A stretch of DNA of 64,000 nucleotides from the NCBI GenBank assembly GCA_046329575.1, contig JAXLUJ010000011.1:1-64000 (forward strand), in the 5' to 3' direction. The position numbers were made by a program, and so were the translations under genes. Shown here in pieces: positions 25,806 through 34,500 of this stretch. This DNA is from UBA1941 sp046329575. Lineage in GTDB: Bacteria > Bacteroidota > Bacteroidia > Chitinophagales > LD1. The notes below the pieces were generated by a model that did not search any database, was not told the DNA's origin, and was given only the letters and a program-made list of their open reading frames with translations. Each line of letters begins with the position of its first letter. The stretch's first letter is position 1.

Positions 25806-28484
25806 CTACTCCGGCTCCTGCCCCAGAATAATGCCCGCGCGGCCTTTTGGATTGTCGATGCGCGTGCCGTTCTCGTTAAACACCTTGTCTAACGGGAAGC
25901 CATAATCTACACCAAGTAAACCAAACATCGGAAGGAAAACGCGAACACCAATGCCCACTGATTTTTTCAATTCATAAGGACGGTAGTCGCTGATGTTCTG
26001 CCAATAATTTCCGCCTTCGGCAAACACCAAAGCAAAAATGGTAGCAGATGGATTAAGCGATATAGGATAACGCAATTCCATCGAGAATTTATTGAATATA
26101 GATGCACCGGCCAATTGAGTAGTACTGCCCGCTGGTGTAATCACCTCATATCCGCGCAGGCGCACAATCTCGCGGCCCAGCGTAGAATACGTGCCCAAAC
26201 CATCGCCGCCCAATTCAAAGCGCTCAAACGGCGAATTGCCAATCTGTGGATTGTAATACCCCACAAACCCCAATTTAGCCGAAGCCTTAAACACCAAGTT
26301 TTGCCATAACGTAGTGTACCACTCTGCAATTACACGAACTTTAAAGTACTCCACCCATTTGTAGCGCTCTACTCCTGAATCGGTAGCCATATTAATGTTC
26401 ATCCTCGAATTGAACATATAGGAATATGGCAGAGTTGCCGAAGCCGTGATCGAGAAGTTCGATCCATGCTTTGGATATAAAATCTGATCAAGCGAATTTC
26501 TGCTCAGGGTGAGCGATAAGTTCAGGTTGTTCGAAACCCCTTTGCGATTGATATTGGTGAATACACCCGGAAAGAATCCCGAATTTTCAAGATCGTAACG
26601 CTGGTAGTTAAGCGCCGCTTCAAACGTGAAAAAATCATCCGGTTTTTTCAAACGCGTTCCAAACGCAATCGTACCGCCGGTGGCGAAGTAATGTCCATAA
26701 GGTTTTTCATCAGTAATGCTGGTGAGATAATAGATGCTGGTACGATTGATAGCCACTGTAAGTGAGTTGGGGCGTTTGCCTCCTAACCATGGTTCTGTGA
26801 ACGAGGCTGTATAGAACTGACTGGTTCTGCCGCCCGACTGGAAGCGAAGCGATAACCGCTGTCCATCGCCCGAAGGCAGTGGGTTCCAGGCTTTCTTATC
26901 AATAATGTTCTTGAGCGAAAAGTTGGTGAACGATACGCCCAATGTTCCCACAAAACCCTGATATTTTCCACCATAACCTGCCGAAAGTTCCAACTGGTCT
27001 GAAGGCTTTTCCGTAACGCGATATTCAATATCTACTGTTCCCTTTTCCGGGTTCGGAATAGGAACTACGTCTAACTGCTGCGGATCGAAATAACCCAGAT
27101 TAATGATTTCCCGCTGAGAACGAATCAAATCGGAACGGGAAAATTTGTTTCCCGGCAAGGTGCGCAATTCCCTTCTGATAACGCGCTCATTCGTTTTGGT
27201 GTTACCCATAATGCGCACCTCATTGATGGTGGCCTGCGGCCCTTCCGTTATGCGCAACTCCACATCAATCGAATCGCCAACTACTTTGATTTCGGTGGGT
27301 TGAACACTGAAGAATAAATAGCCGTCGTCCATGTATAATGAACTTACATCGCCGCCATTAGGGTTCGAGAAAAGTTTTTCATCCAACGCCTTCTGATTAT
27401 AGATCTCTCCTTTGTGAATGTTGATAATCTTTGAAAGCAAGGAATCGGGATACTTGGTGTTGCCGTTAAAGTAAATGTTGCGGAAGTAGTATTGGTGGCC
27501 TTCGTCGATTCGTATGTCAATTACCAGATTTTTTTCATCGGCGCGGTAAACCGTATCAAAGGCAATCCTGGCGTCGCGGTAGCCTTTGCTGTTATAGTAA
27601 TCGATGATTTTCTTCTTGTCATCTTCATACTCTTTGCGCTTGAATTTGCTGGCCTTAAAGAAGTTTAAATTGGCAAAGCGGCTTACATACTGGTACATCC
27701 TTATAGGGGAAAGGTTGCCCGGTATCTCATACCATTTCGGATGATAGGGTTCGGTTTTAAAGTTTTTACGGAAACGGAAAATAGCAGGAAGGTCAAACTT
27801 AATCTTCTGCTTGGTTTCTTTCATTTTACTGCGCAGTTGATTTTCGGCCATTGTGGTATTTCCATAGAAATTGATGGATTCAATCTTCACCACTTCACCT
27901 TTGTCGATAAGTACCTGAAGCTTTATGGAATTCGATGCATTCGAATCAATGATTTCTTTGATGTCAACCGCGCAGTTCAGATACCCTTTGTCAATGTAGT
28001 AATTTCGGATGGTTTGAATGGCTGTGCGGCGCATGTTCTCGGTAAAAATACTGCCGCTGCGCAGGTCCAGTTTTTTGCGAAGTTCATCTTGATCGCTATT
28101 CTTCACGCCCTTCAAAGAATAAGAACGCAGGCGAGGACGTTCCTCCACATTGATAACTAAAAACACCTTATCGCCGCTAATATGATCGATATCAATATTG
28201 ATATTGGTAAAAAGCTTTTGTTTCCAAAGCGATTTAATGGCCTTCGATAGGTCTTCGCCCGGAATCTTGATTTTATCACCCGTATGAAGGCCCGACAAAG
28301 ACGTCAGAATGCTTTTGTCTAAATATTCCGTACCGCGAACTTCAATATTCGCAATTTCATATTCCTGCGGTTTGGCGTAGTTTAACGCAGCATCCTGCGC
28401 AGACACGCTGCAAAAGAAGAATACACTTGCAACTAAGAATAGAAGGCGTTTTGCCGAAAGAAATGGATTGCGTTGCTGGTTCAC
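25806..28484 (-). CDS. bamA: BamA/Omp85 outer membrane protein assembly factor (892 aa)
   Basis: The central subunit of the BAM complex inserts beta-barrel proteins in the outer membrane. A signal peptide (FLVASVFFFCSVSAQ, ~15-30) precedes five POTRA domains (~40-450; for example YEIANIEVRGTEYLDKSILTS near 42 and the repeated FYGN/FNGN/IMGNTKTNE strands). The Omp85 16-strand barrel fills ~480-892, with the conserved FERFELGGDGLG and RLRGYEV region of the L6-lid and a terminal strand rich in Gly and aromatics. The start is GTG, two bases after the stop of uppS. The skp/ompH chaperone gene that often follows bamA in Bacteroidota is not present downstream. Confidence 0.96.
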   Translation of the reverse strand: MNQQRNPFLSAKRLLFLVASVFFFCSVSAQDAALNYAKPQEYEIANIEVRGTEYLDKSILTSLSGLHTGDKIKIPGEDLSKAIKSLWKQKLFTNINIDIDHISGDKVFLVINVEERPRLRSYSLKGVKNSDQDELRKKLDLRSGSIFTENMRRTAIQTIRNYYIDKGYLNCAVDIKEIIDSNASNSIKLQVLIDKGEVVKIESINFYGNTTMAENQLRSKMKETKQKIKFDLPAIFRFRKNFKTEPYHPKWYEIPGNLSPIRMYQYVSRFANLNFFKASKFKRKEYEDDKKKIIDYYNSKGYRDARIAFDTVYRADEKNLVIDIRIDEGHQYYFRNIYFNGNTKYPDSLLSKIINIHKGEIYNQKALDEKLFSNPNGGDVSSLYMDDGYLFFSVQPTEIKVVGDSIDVELRITEGPQATINEVRIMGNTKTNERVIRRELRTLPGNKFSRSDLIRSQREIINLGYFDPQQLDVVPIPNPEKGTVDIEYRVTEKPSDQLELSAGYGGKYQGFVGTLGVSFTNFSLKNIIDKKAWNPLPSGDGQRLSLRFQSGGRTSQFYTASFTEPWLGGKRPNSLTVAINRTSIYYLTSITDEKPYGHYFATGGTIAFGTRLKKPDDFFTFEAALNYQRYDLENSGFFPGVFTNINRKGVSNNLNLSLTLSRNSLDQILYPKHGSNFSITASATLPYSYMFNSRMNINMATDSGVERYKWVEYFKVRVIAEWYTTLWQNLVFKASAKLGFVGYYNPQIGNSPFERFELGGDGLGTYSTLGREIVRLRGYEVITPAGSTTQLAGASIFNKFSMELRYPISLNPSATIFALVFAEGGNYWQNISDYRPYELKKSVGIGVRVFLPMFGLLGVDYGFPLDKVFNENGTRIDNPKGRAGIILGQEPE

Positions 28485-28486
28485 GT

Positions 28487-29230
28487 TTATGCCTTCACTT
28501 GTTCAGAAGTTTTGCCAAAGCGGCGTTCGCGGTTTTGAAACGTCAGTAATGCCTTGTACAATTCTTCGCGATCGAATTCAGGCCAGAATTTCTCGGTAAA
28601 ATAAAATTCAGAATAAGCGATTTGCCACAAAAGAAAATTACTGATTCGCTGTTCACCACTGGTGCGAATCAAAAGTTCTGGATCAGGAATTCCGGCCGTG
28701 AACAAACGATCCGCAACCAATGCTTCGTTAATATCGTGCAGAGCCGTTTTCCCTTCCTGTATTTCCAATGCAATCTGTTTCATGCTTCTAACCAATTCTT
28801 CTCGCGCTCCGTAATTTAATGCCAAAATCAAGTCCATTCTGCTGTTCGATGCGGTTTCTTCCATGGCAGCACGTAACTCACGCGCGGTGCCGGCAGGAAG
28901 CGCATCTATGTTTCCGATAGCGCGGAGGCGAATATTGTTTTTTTGAAGGGTACTGATTTCACTCTTAATCGTTTTTAACAGCAAATCCATCAATCCCGTC
29001 ACTTCTAATATCGGCCGATTCCAGTTTTCTGTAGAAAAAGCATACATGGTCAGGTACCGAACGCCTAACTCCGCACATGTCTCAGCAGTGTCGCGAACAG
29101 CCTTAACGCCATTGCTGTGGCCAAAAAGGCGATTCTTCCCCTGCGCCTTTGCCCAACGGCCATTGCCATCCATAATTATGGCAATATGCTGCGGCAACCG
29201 GTTCAGGTCAATGGCTTCTTTCAAACTCAT
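28487..29230 (-). CDS. uppS: Isoprenyl transferase, undecaprenyl diphosphate synthase (247 aa)
   Basis: A cis-prenyltransferase that makes the C55 lipid carrier for peptidoglycan and O-antigen by adding isopentenyl units to farnesyl diphosphate. It carries region I HIAIIMDGNGRWAK (catalytic Asp), GHSNGVKAVRDTAE, YLTMYAFSTENWNRP, and the C-terminal PDPELLIRTSGEQRISNFLLWQIAYSEF. The ATG at 29230 gives the normal family length. A GTG at 29284 would lie upstream of the likely promoter (29262-29269), so it is rejected. It forms an operon with bamA, a common Bacteroidota pairing. Confidence 0.96.
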   Translation of the reverse strand: MSLKEAIDLNRLPQHIAIIMDGNGRWAKAQGKNRLFGHSNGVKAVRDTAETCAELGVRYLTMYAFSTENWNRPILEVTGLMDLLLKTIKSEISTLQKNNIRLRAIGNIDALPAGTARELRAAMEETASNSRMDLILALNYGAREELVRSMKQIALEIQEGKTALHDINEALVADRLFTAGIPDPELLIRTSGEQRISNFLLWQIAYSEFYFTEKFWPEFDREELYKALLTFQNRERRFGKTSEQVKA

Positions 29231-29261
29231 GTACAGATTGGTTAGGTTTTTTGAAGGCTGC

Positions 29262-29291
29262 CAAAAGTAAGAATTAATCTGCACTCTGAAA
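29262..29291 (-). promoter_or_regulatory. Promoter of uppS-bamA
   Basis: On the minus strand, TACTTTTG (29269-29262) is a full match to TAnnTTTG, with TTTC 18 bases upstream as a weak -33. It lies 31 bases before the uppS ATG and decides that start. Confidence 0.6.
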
Positions 29292-29355
29292 GCGTTTGAA
29301 CACCTCCTCCCCGACGCATTGAACTATTAAGGTTTTTTAAAATGTCTATAATTTA

Positions 29356-29387
29356 TTGGCGCAAATTCACACAGCTTCTTACATTCG
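29356..29387 (+). promoter_or_regulatory. Promoter of the small lipoprotein pair
   Basis: TTG at 29356-29358, a 21-base spacer, then TACATTCG at 29380-29387 fits the Bacteroidetes -33/-7 layout. The ATG follows 33 bases later. Confidence 0.6.
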
Positions 29388-29420
29388 CGCTATTAATCCA
29401 TTTATTAAAATAACAACAAC

Positions 29421-29672
29421 ATGAAACAAGGATTCTTTTCACTGCTGGCTACTGCTGCTGCAGTTCTGGTGTTGAGCAGTTGTGGTGCTAAGTACACCCC
29501 GCTTTCCGAAGAGCAAAAGGCCGCAAAAGCTGATTCAATTTACAATGCATCAATGGCTGATTTGAAAAAACAAAAAGAAGATGAATGCGCCGCCAACATG
29601 GAAGCCCGTGTTGATGCCAAAGTTCAGGAAATGATGGCCGCTGAAGGCACTGCCGACGCAGAAAAGAAATAA
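29421..29672 (+). CDS. Small lipoprotein with charged helix (83 aa)
   Basis: The N-terminus MKQGFFSLLATAAAVLVLSSC has a clear lipobox. The mature part (~62 residues) is one long charged alpha-helix (LSEEQKAAKADSIYNASM, DLKKQKEDECAANMEARV) with one Cys. Function unknown. The layout resembles the next gene (lipobox, acidic/basic helix, single mid-helix Cys, then xAKxQxMMAA or AKYDSLMAA), so the two are probably diverged paralogues. It is 28 bp upstream of that gene and shares its promoter. Confidence 0.8.
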   Translation: MKQGFFSLLATAAAVLVLSSCGAKYTPLSEEQKAAKADSIYNASMADLKKQKEDECAANMEARVDAKVQEMMAAEGTADAEKK

Positions 29673-29700
29673 TCAATAACCAAAAAACACACACAATAAC

Positions 29701-30138
29701 ATGAAAAAGATATTTCTGAATTTGAGTGCTATCGCCCTGATCGGTCTGGCGCTCGCTTCCTGCAATAATGATGAGGCCAACAAAAAGGCCATGGAAGCCG
29801 ATGATGCCGCCGTTCAAAGTTTGGTAAACGATAAGGCAAAGGGAATGGATGATGAAGTGGCAAAAGCTTGCGACGAGCAAGTAAATGCCGCAGCTCAGGC
29901 AAAATATGATTCCTTGATGGCTGCTGCTAAACCGGGCTCAAAAGGCGCTCCGGCTAAAAAACCGGCTCCGCATCCAATCAAAAAGGTAGAACCTAAAAAA
30001 GACGAGCCTAAAAAGCCATCTAATAATAACCGTCCTGGTACCAACGAAAATACGCCACCGGCTTCTAACAACAGCCGTCCTGGAACAAACGAAGGCACCA
30101 AACCGGCTTCTAACTCACATCGTCCGGGAGCTAACTAA
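29701..30138 (+). CDS. Small lipoprotein with Lys/Pro linker and RPGTN repeats (145 aa)
   Basis: The signal MKKIFLNLSAIALIGLALASC carries a lipobox. Residues ~22-80 form a charged helix with one Cys (DEVAKACDEQVNAAAQAKYD). Residues ~80-108 are Lys/Pro-rich. The last ~37 residues are three imperfect units ending in NRPGTN, SRPGTN and HRPGAN. The Lys/Pro and repeat tail suggests an extended periplasmic linker that could touch peptidoglycan or the surface; this is inference only. It is the second gene of a two-gene unit closed by a strong terminator. Confidence 0.8.
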   Translation: MKKIFLNLSAIALIGLALASCNNDEANKKAMEADDAAVQSLVNDKAKGMDDEVAKACDEQVNAAAQAKYDSLMAAAKPGSKGAPAKKPAPHPIKKVEPKKDEPKKPSNNNRPGTNENTPPASNNSRPGTNEGTKPASNSHRPGAN

Positions 30139-30154
30139 ACTTCCATTACAATTT

Positions 30155-30184
30155 ACAAAAAAGGGCCTTCGGGCCCTTTTTTTA
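30155..30184 (+). terminator. Rho-independent terminator with TTCG loop
   Basis: A stem AAGGGCC/GGCCCTT closed by a TTCG tetraloop, with an A-run before and eight or more T after, 20-30 bp past the lipoprotein stop codon. Confidence 0.92.
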
Positions 30185-30508
30185 TTGCTGCTTGTGGCAG
30201 CAATCGTGGCCACAACTTTTTTTTGGTATTCTTTTACGTTAGATTTTGATTGGTTGCCGGATGCTTCACTACAAATCCTGCCGCAGAAGTGGTAACCTAT
30301 TGCGGCGCTTTCGTTTCAGGTGAATTAAATTTCAATCGGGCAACTATTGAAAAAGACAAGTGTATTCGTAATTCGTAATTTCATGGCAGCCTTAGCATTA
30401 TGGTAGGCCACTACCTGATGTCATACGCTACTTCCCTGACCATGGGGCGCTCTTTCCAAAAGGCGCTGAAACGCTCATTTTCTTTGCTACCCAAAAACAT
30501 TCAGACAA
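30185..30508. other. Intergenic region with degenerate repeat remnants
   Basis: No gene is seen. GTATTCGTAATTCGTAATTT at 30361-30380 is the core word of the interspersed element, but the GC-rich ends are not recognisable, so it is at best a decayed copy. The remaining sequence has short reading frames only. Confidence 0.45.
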
Positions 30509-30509
30509 T

Positions 30510-30543
30510 AAAAAAAGCCCGGCATTACTGCCGGGCCTTTTAG
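30510..30543 (-). terminator. Rho-independent terminator of the minus-strand lipoprotein gene
   Basis: An 8 bp stem GCCCGGCA/TGCCGGGC with 4-base loop is followed, on the minus strand, by a T-run (the A-run at 30509-30516). It lies just after the stop codon of the gene at 30560. Confidence 0.88.
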
Positions 30544-30559
30544 TTTCAAGCGCTCTCGA

Positions 30560-31003
30560 TTATTTCAAGCCCATTGCATGGCTCGTAGAAACCGAAGTAG
30601 AGTCAGTTGAGGTGTAAACAAAATGCAGTGCGCTTCCGTTGATAGAACCTGAAGCAGCAGAGATGTGTACACCTGCCAAAGTTCCGTCAGCTACAGTCAA
30701 AGAAGTTCCGTCAACAGTACCGCTGATGGTAGTTCCAGTTCCGAATCCACCGAAGTTAGAGATAGAAACTGAAGATGGAGTAGAAGATGGAGCGGTAATT
30801 GTCATGCTGTAATTGTATACAGTTGAAGTTCCACCGGTAGTTGCGGTATCTTTTACCGAATAAGTTCCGGCAAATTTCGCGTTCATAGCGGTTTTGCAAT
30901 CAGATCCTTCATAGCCTGGATCACAAGTTTTCGTACAAGACGAAGTGGTTACTAATGCAGCCGTAAGAAGGCCTGCTGTCAAAAAGCTGAATACTTTTTT
31001 CAT
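30560..31003 (-). CDS. Small lipoprotein with EGF-like Cys cluster and beta-rich domain (147 aa)
   Basis: The signal MKKVFSFLTAGLLTAALVTTSSC has a lipobox. Right after it CTKTCDPGYEGSDCKT gives a compact Cys-rich, EGF-like motif. The rest (~40-147) is a Ser/Thr/Gly-rich beta domain with the pattern of small Bacteroidota lipoproteins (FAGTYSVKDTA, ISGTVDGTSLTVADGTLAG, LHFVYTSTDS). No enzyme motif. It has its own strong promoter (TTTG, 19 bp, TACTTTCG) and terminator, so it is monocistronic. A palindrome overlaps the promoter and may be an operator. Confidence 0.85.
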   Translation of the reverse strand: MKKVFSFLTAGLLTAALVTTSSCTKTCDPGYEGSDCKTAMNAKFAGTYSVKDTATTGGTSTVYNYSMTITAPSSTPSSVSISNFGGFGTGTTISGTVDGTSLTVADGTLAGVHISAASGSINGSALHFVYTSTDSTSVSTSHAMGLK

Positions 31004-31034
31004 TGGTTATTGTTTTTAGTAAAAAAATGCAGCG

Positions 31035-31065
31035 CGAAAGTAAATTTTTTTCGCGTGGTTGCAAA
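31035..31065 (-). promoter_or_regulatory. Strong Bacteroidetes-type promoter of the EGF-motif lipoprotein gene
   Basis: On the minus strand TTTG (31065-31062), a 19-base spacer, then TACTTTCG (31042-31035). Spacing is at the consensus and the box matches 7 of 8. The start codon is 31 bases downstream. Confidence 0.7.
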
Positions 31066-31072
31066 TTGCAAC
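31058..31072. promoter_or_regulatory. 15 bp palindrome overlapping a -33 element
   Basis: GTTGCAA A TTGCAAC is a perfect 7 bp inverted repeat with a one-base centre. It covers the -33 TTTG of the minus-strand lipoprotein promoter, a plausible dimeric-regulator operator. No regulator gene is nearby. Confidence 0.4.
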
Positions 31073-31133
31073 TCTCGTGCCAACTTTTGCATCTAAGGGC
31101 TAATCAGTGTCCGTATTTTGTCAAAAATCTATA

Positions 31134-31141
31134 TAGATTTG
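31134..31141 (+). promoter_or_regulatory. -7 promoter box of the adhesin/PorP operon
   Basis: TAGATTTG fully matches TAnnTTTG and lies 36 bases before the ATG at 31178. A TTTTG is present 13 bases upstream of it, shorter than usual spacing. No other promoter is evident up to the PorE-like gene. Confidence 0.5.
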
Positions 31142-31177
31142 CGAATACCTGATTTTTTAAGGGTCAAAGAAACATAT

Positions 31178-31552
31178 ATGAAGAAGATTGCATTCTTTCT
31201 TTTAGCAGCGTTTGTTACACTAACGGCTGCTGCCATAGGAGGCGGTAAACAGCAGTACCGCATCTTTAATCAAAAAGGAATTGAAGTGCGTGACCTGGCT
31301 TGTGAGAAGGGGCTTGCTTCCATCATTCTCGATAATTACCGATTTAAGAATTTTAGGCGCAATATTTTTGTGGAGATACCGGAATCAGGCGAAATGTTTA
31401 AAGTAGAACTGTTCTCAGGTCAGGAACTTTTGGAAAAATACGGCAAGCCGATAAGCCCGTTGAATACCAATGAAGTGAAAGCGGAAAAAAATCCGGTATT
31501 TAAATTGTTCCAACCTCAAAATGTATTGAAAATCACGGGATACAGAGATTAA
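31178..31552 (+). CDS. Small secreted protein at head of adhesin operon (124 aa)
   Basis: Unrecognised family. It has an N-terminal hydrophobic signal (MKKIAFFLLAAFVTLTAAA) with no lipobox Cys, so it is secreted to the periplasm or beyond. The mature ~105 residues are mixed alpha/beta and basic (YRIFNQKGIEVRDLACEKG, NYRFKNFRRNIFVEIPESG, VFKLFQPQNVLKITGYRD). The start is the ATG downstream of the -7 box; an upstream in-frame start would overlap that box. It ends 20 bp before the first giant type B substrate gene. A second small secreted protein (36894) stands in the same position before the second giant, so these may be accessory or control proteins of the secreted giants; that is inference. 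Confidence 0.75.
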   Translation: MKKIAFFLLAAFVTLTAAAIGGGKQQYRIFNQKGIEVRDLACEKGLASIILDNYRFKNFRRNIFVEIPESGEMFKVELFSGQELLEKYGKPISPLNTNEVKAEKNPVFKLFQPQNVLKITGYRD

Positions 31553-31572
31553 TTTTTTGTCAATAGAAAGAA

Positions 31573-34500
31573 ATGAAAAAGCTTTTACTACTCCTTGTTT
31601 CGATAATCAGCCTGACTGCTGCCAATGCGCAAACCTATACCATGGGCGGCTTGGGAACCGTAAGTACGTGCTCTGGAACTTTTTACGATAACGGTGGTGC
31701 TGGTCTTAATTATGGGAATAATCGTCGGGATACTGTAACTTTTTGTCCTGCTACCGCCGGAAAGCAGATTCGCCTCACTTTTACTCAGTTCGATTTGGAA
31801 AGTAACTGGGATTTTATGTATGTGTATGATGGAAATAATACGGCTGCCCCTCTTATTGGCGTTTATACCGGTGGCACCATCCCGGGCACGCTCACTTCAT
31901 ACAATTTTGCAGGTTGCTTAACCATTGTAGTAACAACTGATAGCTCGGGTGTGGCTTCCGGCTGGGCTGCGAATATTAGTTGTATAAATGTGCAACCGCC
32001 CCACCCATCTGATACCACCTGTGCGCTATCTACAGGCATCTGTACCAATACCCCGCTGGTTTATTCAGCTAACTATGGCACTAATGCTCCTGCATTTTCA
32101 TCGGCTTATGACTGCTTAACAACTTCACCTAATCCGGTGTGGTTACATATTCAGGCCGCCTCAACCGGCACGATCAATTATAATCTTACGGGTTTCGATT
32201 CAACAGCAACACGTGATGTGGACTTTATCGTTTGGGGCCCTTTCGCCAGTGAAAGCGCTATGTGTTCCGGTTACAGCACCAGTAACGTATTGGATTGCAG
32301 CTATTCCGCATCTAATGTTGAGAATGTAACCATCAACGTAGTGGCAGGCCAGTTCTATCTGATCCTGATTACCAATTTTTCTAATAACCCTTCTACCATT
32401 ACATTGTCGCAAGCTCCTGGTTCTACGGCCACTACTAATTGTAATATCGGGTGTAATGTGGTTGACATTGTAACTACCAATGGTGTTTGTAACCCTGCAA
32501 CAAATACCGATACGCTTTCCGGTTTCGTGATCGCCAGAAATCGTCCGGTTAGCGGCGTTATGAAACTCTCCGTTTCCTGTGGTGGTATTGATACACTGCT
32601 AATTCCTATGCCGGTGGCATCTGACACTATCTATTTTAAAATTCCGAATGTAACTTCAACCGGCGGTAATTGTGTGATTACGGCGCAATTTACCTCTAAC
32701 CCTTTGTGTACCTTTTCAAAAACATTTACTTCTCCTTCACCTTGTGTATGTATTTCTCAAGCTGCTGCTGACAGCGTAGTTTGTGCCGGGGGCGGAACTT
32801 TACTGAAAACTACGCCAGTTAGCGGGGCGTCCTACCTCTGGACTGGCCCGAATGGCTTCAGCGCTAATGGTCAATATGTCCATCTAACGAATATGACGGC
32901 GGCTCAAACCGGTTGGTATAAAGTAACAGTTTCAGGTCCGTCGTGTTTAACGTACGACAGCGTGTTTGTTCGCGTGGTTTCAGCTTTCAATGTGAGTATG
33001 TCGGCTCTTAGTGATACTATTTGTTTACATGCTAACACAGCGATTTCGGTTACGGCTTCCCCGGCTAACCTTGGACCTTTTGTTTATCAATGGTTTCCAA
33101 GCACAATTGTCGATTCGCCGAATGCGGCAATGAATATCGTTCACCCAATTCAGGATACTACTTATTGTGTTGATGTAAGTTCTGCCGCTGGTTGTGTCGT
33201 TAGCGCCTGTCATAAAATTTATGTACGTGGCAATGCCCCAACGCTATCGGTTTTAAGCAGCCGCGATAATTTGTGTATCGATGACACAGTTACCTTAATA
33301 CCTCGTCCACTATTTACCGATTTGGTAAGTTGCGGAACAATTCCTTTGGCCAATGCGTGTTTGACCCCCGGTCCGCAGCCTACAGTGAAAATTGGAACTA
33401 CTACGGCGGGATCGGTAACACAGTCTCCTTTTCAGGGTGATTGGCATGGCGTAAGAGCGCAATACCTGTACAAAGCGAGCGAACTTCAAGCCATGGGTCT
33501 TTACAGCGGAACGTTCACTACTCTGGGCTTCTATGTAACGTCGAAAGTAAGTGCGGCCAACTGGAACTTTAATGGCTTTACAATCAAGATGGGCTGTACC
33601 AATCTTACTGCGCTTACTACTTATGTTAGCGGTTTGCCAATAGTATTCCAGCCACAATCCATAGTGAGTAATGCCGGATTGAACACCTTTGACCTAACCG
33701 ACCCTTATAATTGGGATGGCAGTTCGAATATCATTGTAGAAGTATGTTACGACAATACGGCTCTTTCTAACTGGAGTTTGAATGATCAGGTAGAAACGAG
33801 TACGGCCTTCACCGGAGCTACGGTTTTCCGTCGCACCGACAGTGCACCGGGATGCGGGCTTACTACGGGCTTTACAGTTTATGCCGACCGTCCGAACCTG
33901 TATGTGGCGATGTGCCTGCCACAAACGAATTTGACGTATAACTGGAGTCCGGCTACTGGCTTGGATTGTACGAATTGTCAGAATCCGATAGCAACGATTC
34001 ATCAGGATGCAACGTACCAACTTCAGATAGCTGATGGCAATTGTACGAATAGCGGAAGCGTAACGGTACATATTAATCCGGGCGTTGTGGTAAGTGCCGG
34101 TAACGACACATCGCTTTGCAGTGGGGGCGGAAGTGCTCAATTGCACGCAGTTCAGGTAAGCCCGGCCCCCCCTGTTTGTGTTCCCACTTATAATGTAAGT
34201 GCCATTCCATATTCTCCTATAGCTGCTCCGGGCACAACAAATCCTATAGCCACTACTTCAGGCGGTTGTACTTTTAATGATGATTATTACAGTAATCCTA
34301 TCACCTTCCCTTTCCCATTCCAGTATTTCTGTTCCACAGTGAACACCTTCCAGGCTTCCCTAAATGGCTATTTAACCTTGAACGGAGCTCCGGTGTGTGC
34401 TTCTTACGGAAACACCACCATGCCGGCTGCGGCTGCGCCAAATAATGTAGTGGCTTTGGGCTGGCAGGACATGAATGTACAGAATGCCACCAGTTCCATT

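Noticed and set aside
29231..29284. N-terminal extension of uppS to a GTG at 29284
   Set aside because: It would place translation start upstream of the full-match -7 box at 29262-29269, and the extension is not family-like.
33310..33657. Minus-strand frames present twice (33310/38560, 33694/38944, 36328/41794)
   Set aside because: They repeat only because the underlying sense DNA is duplicated; they are shadows of the two giant genes.
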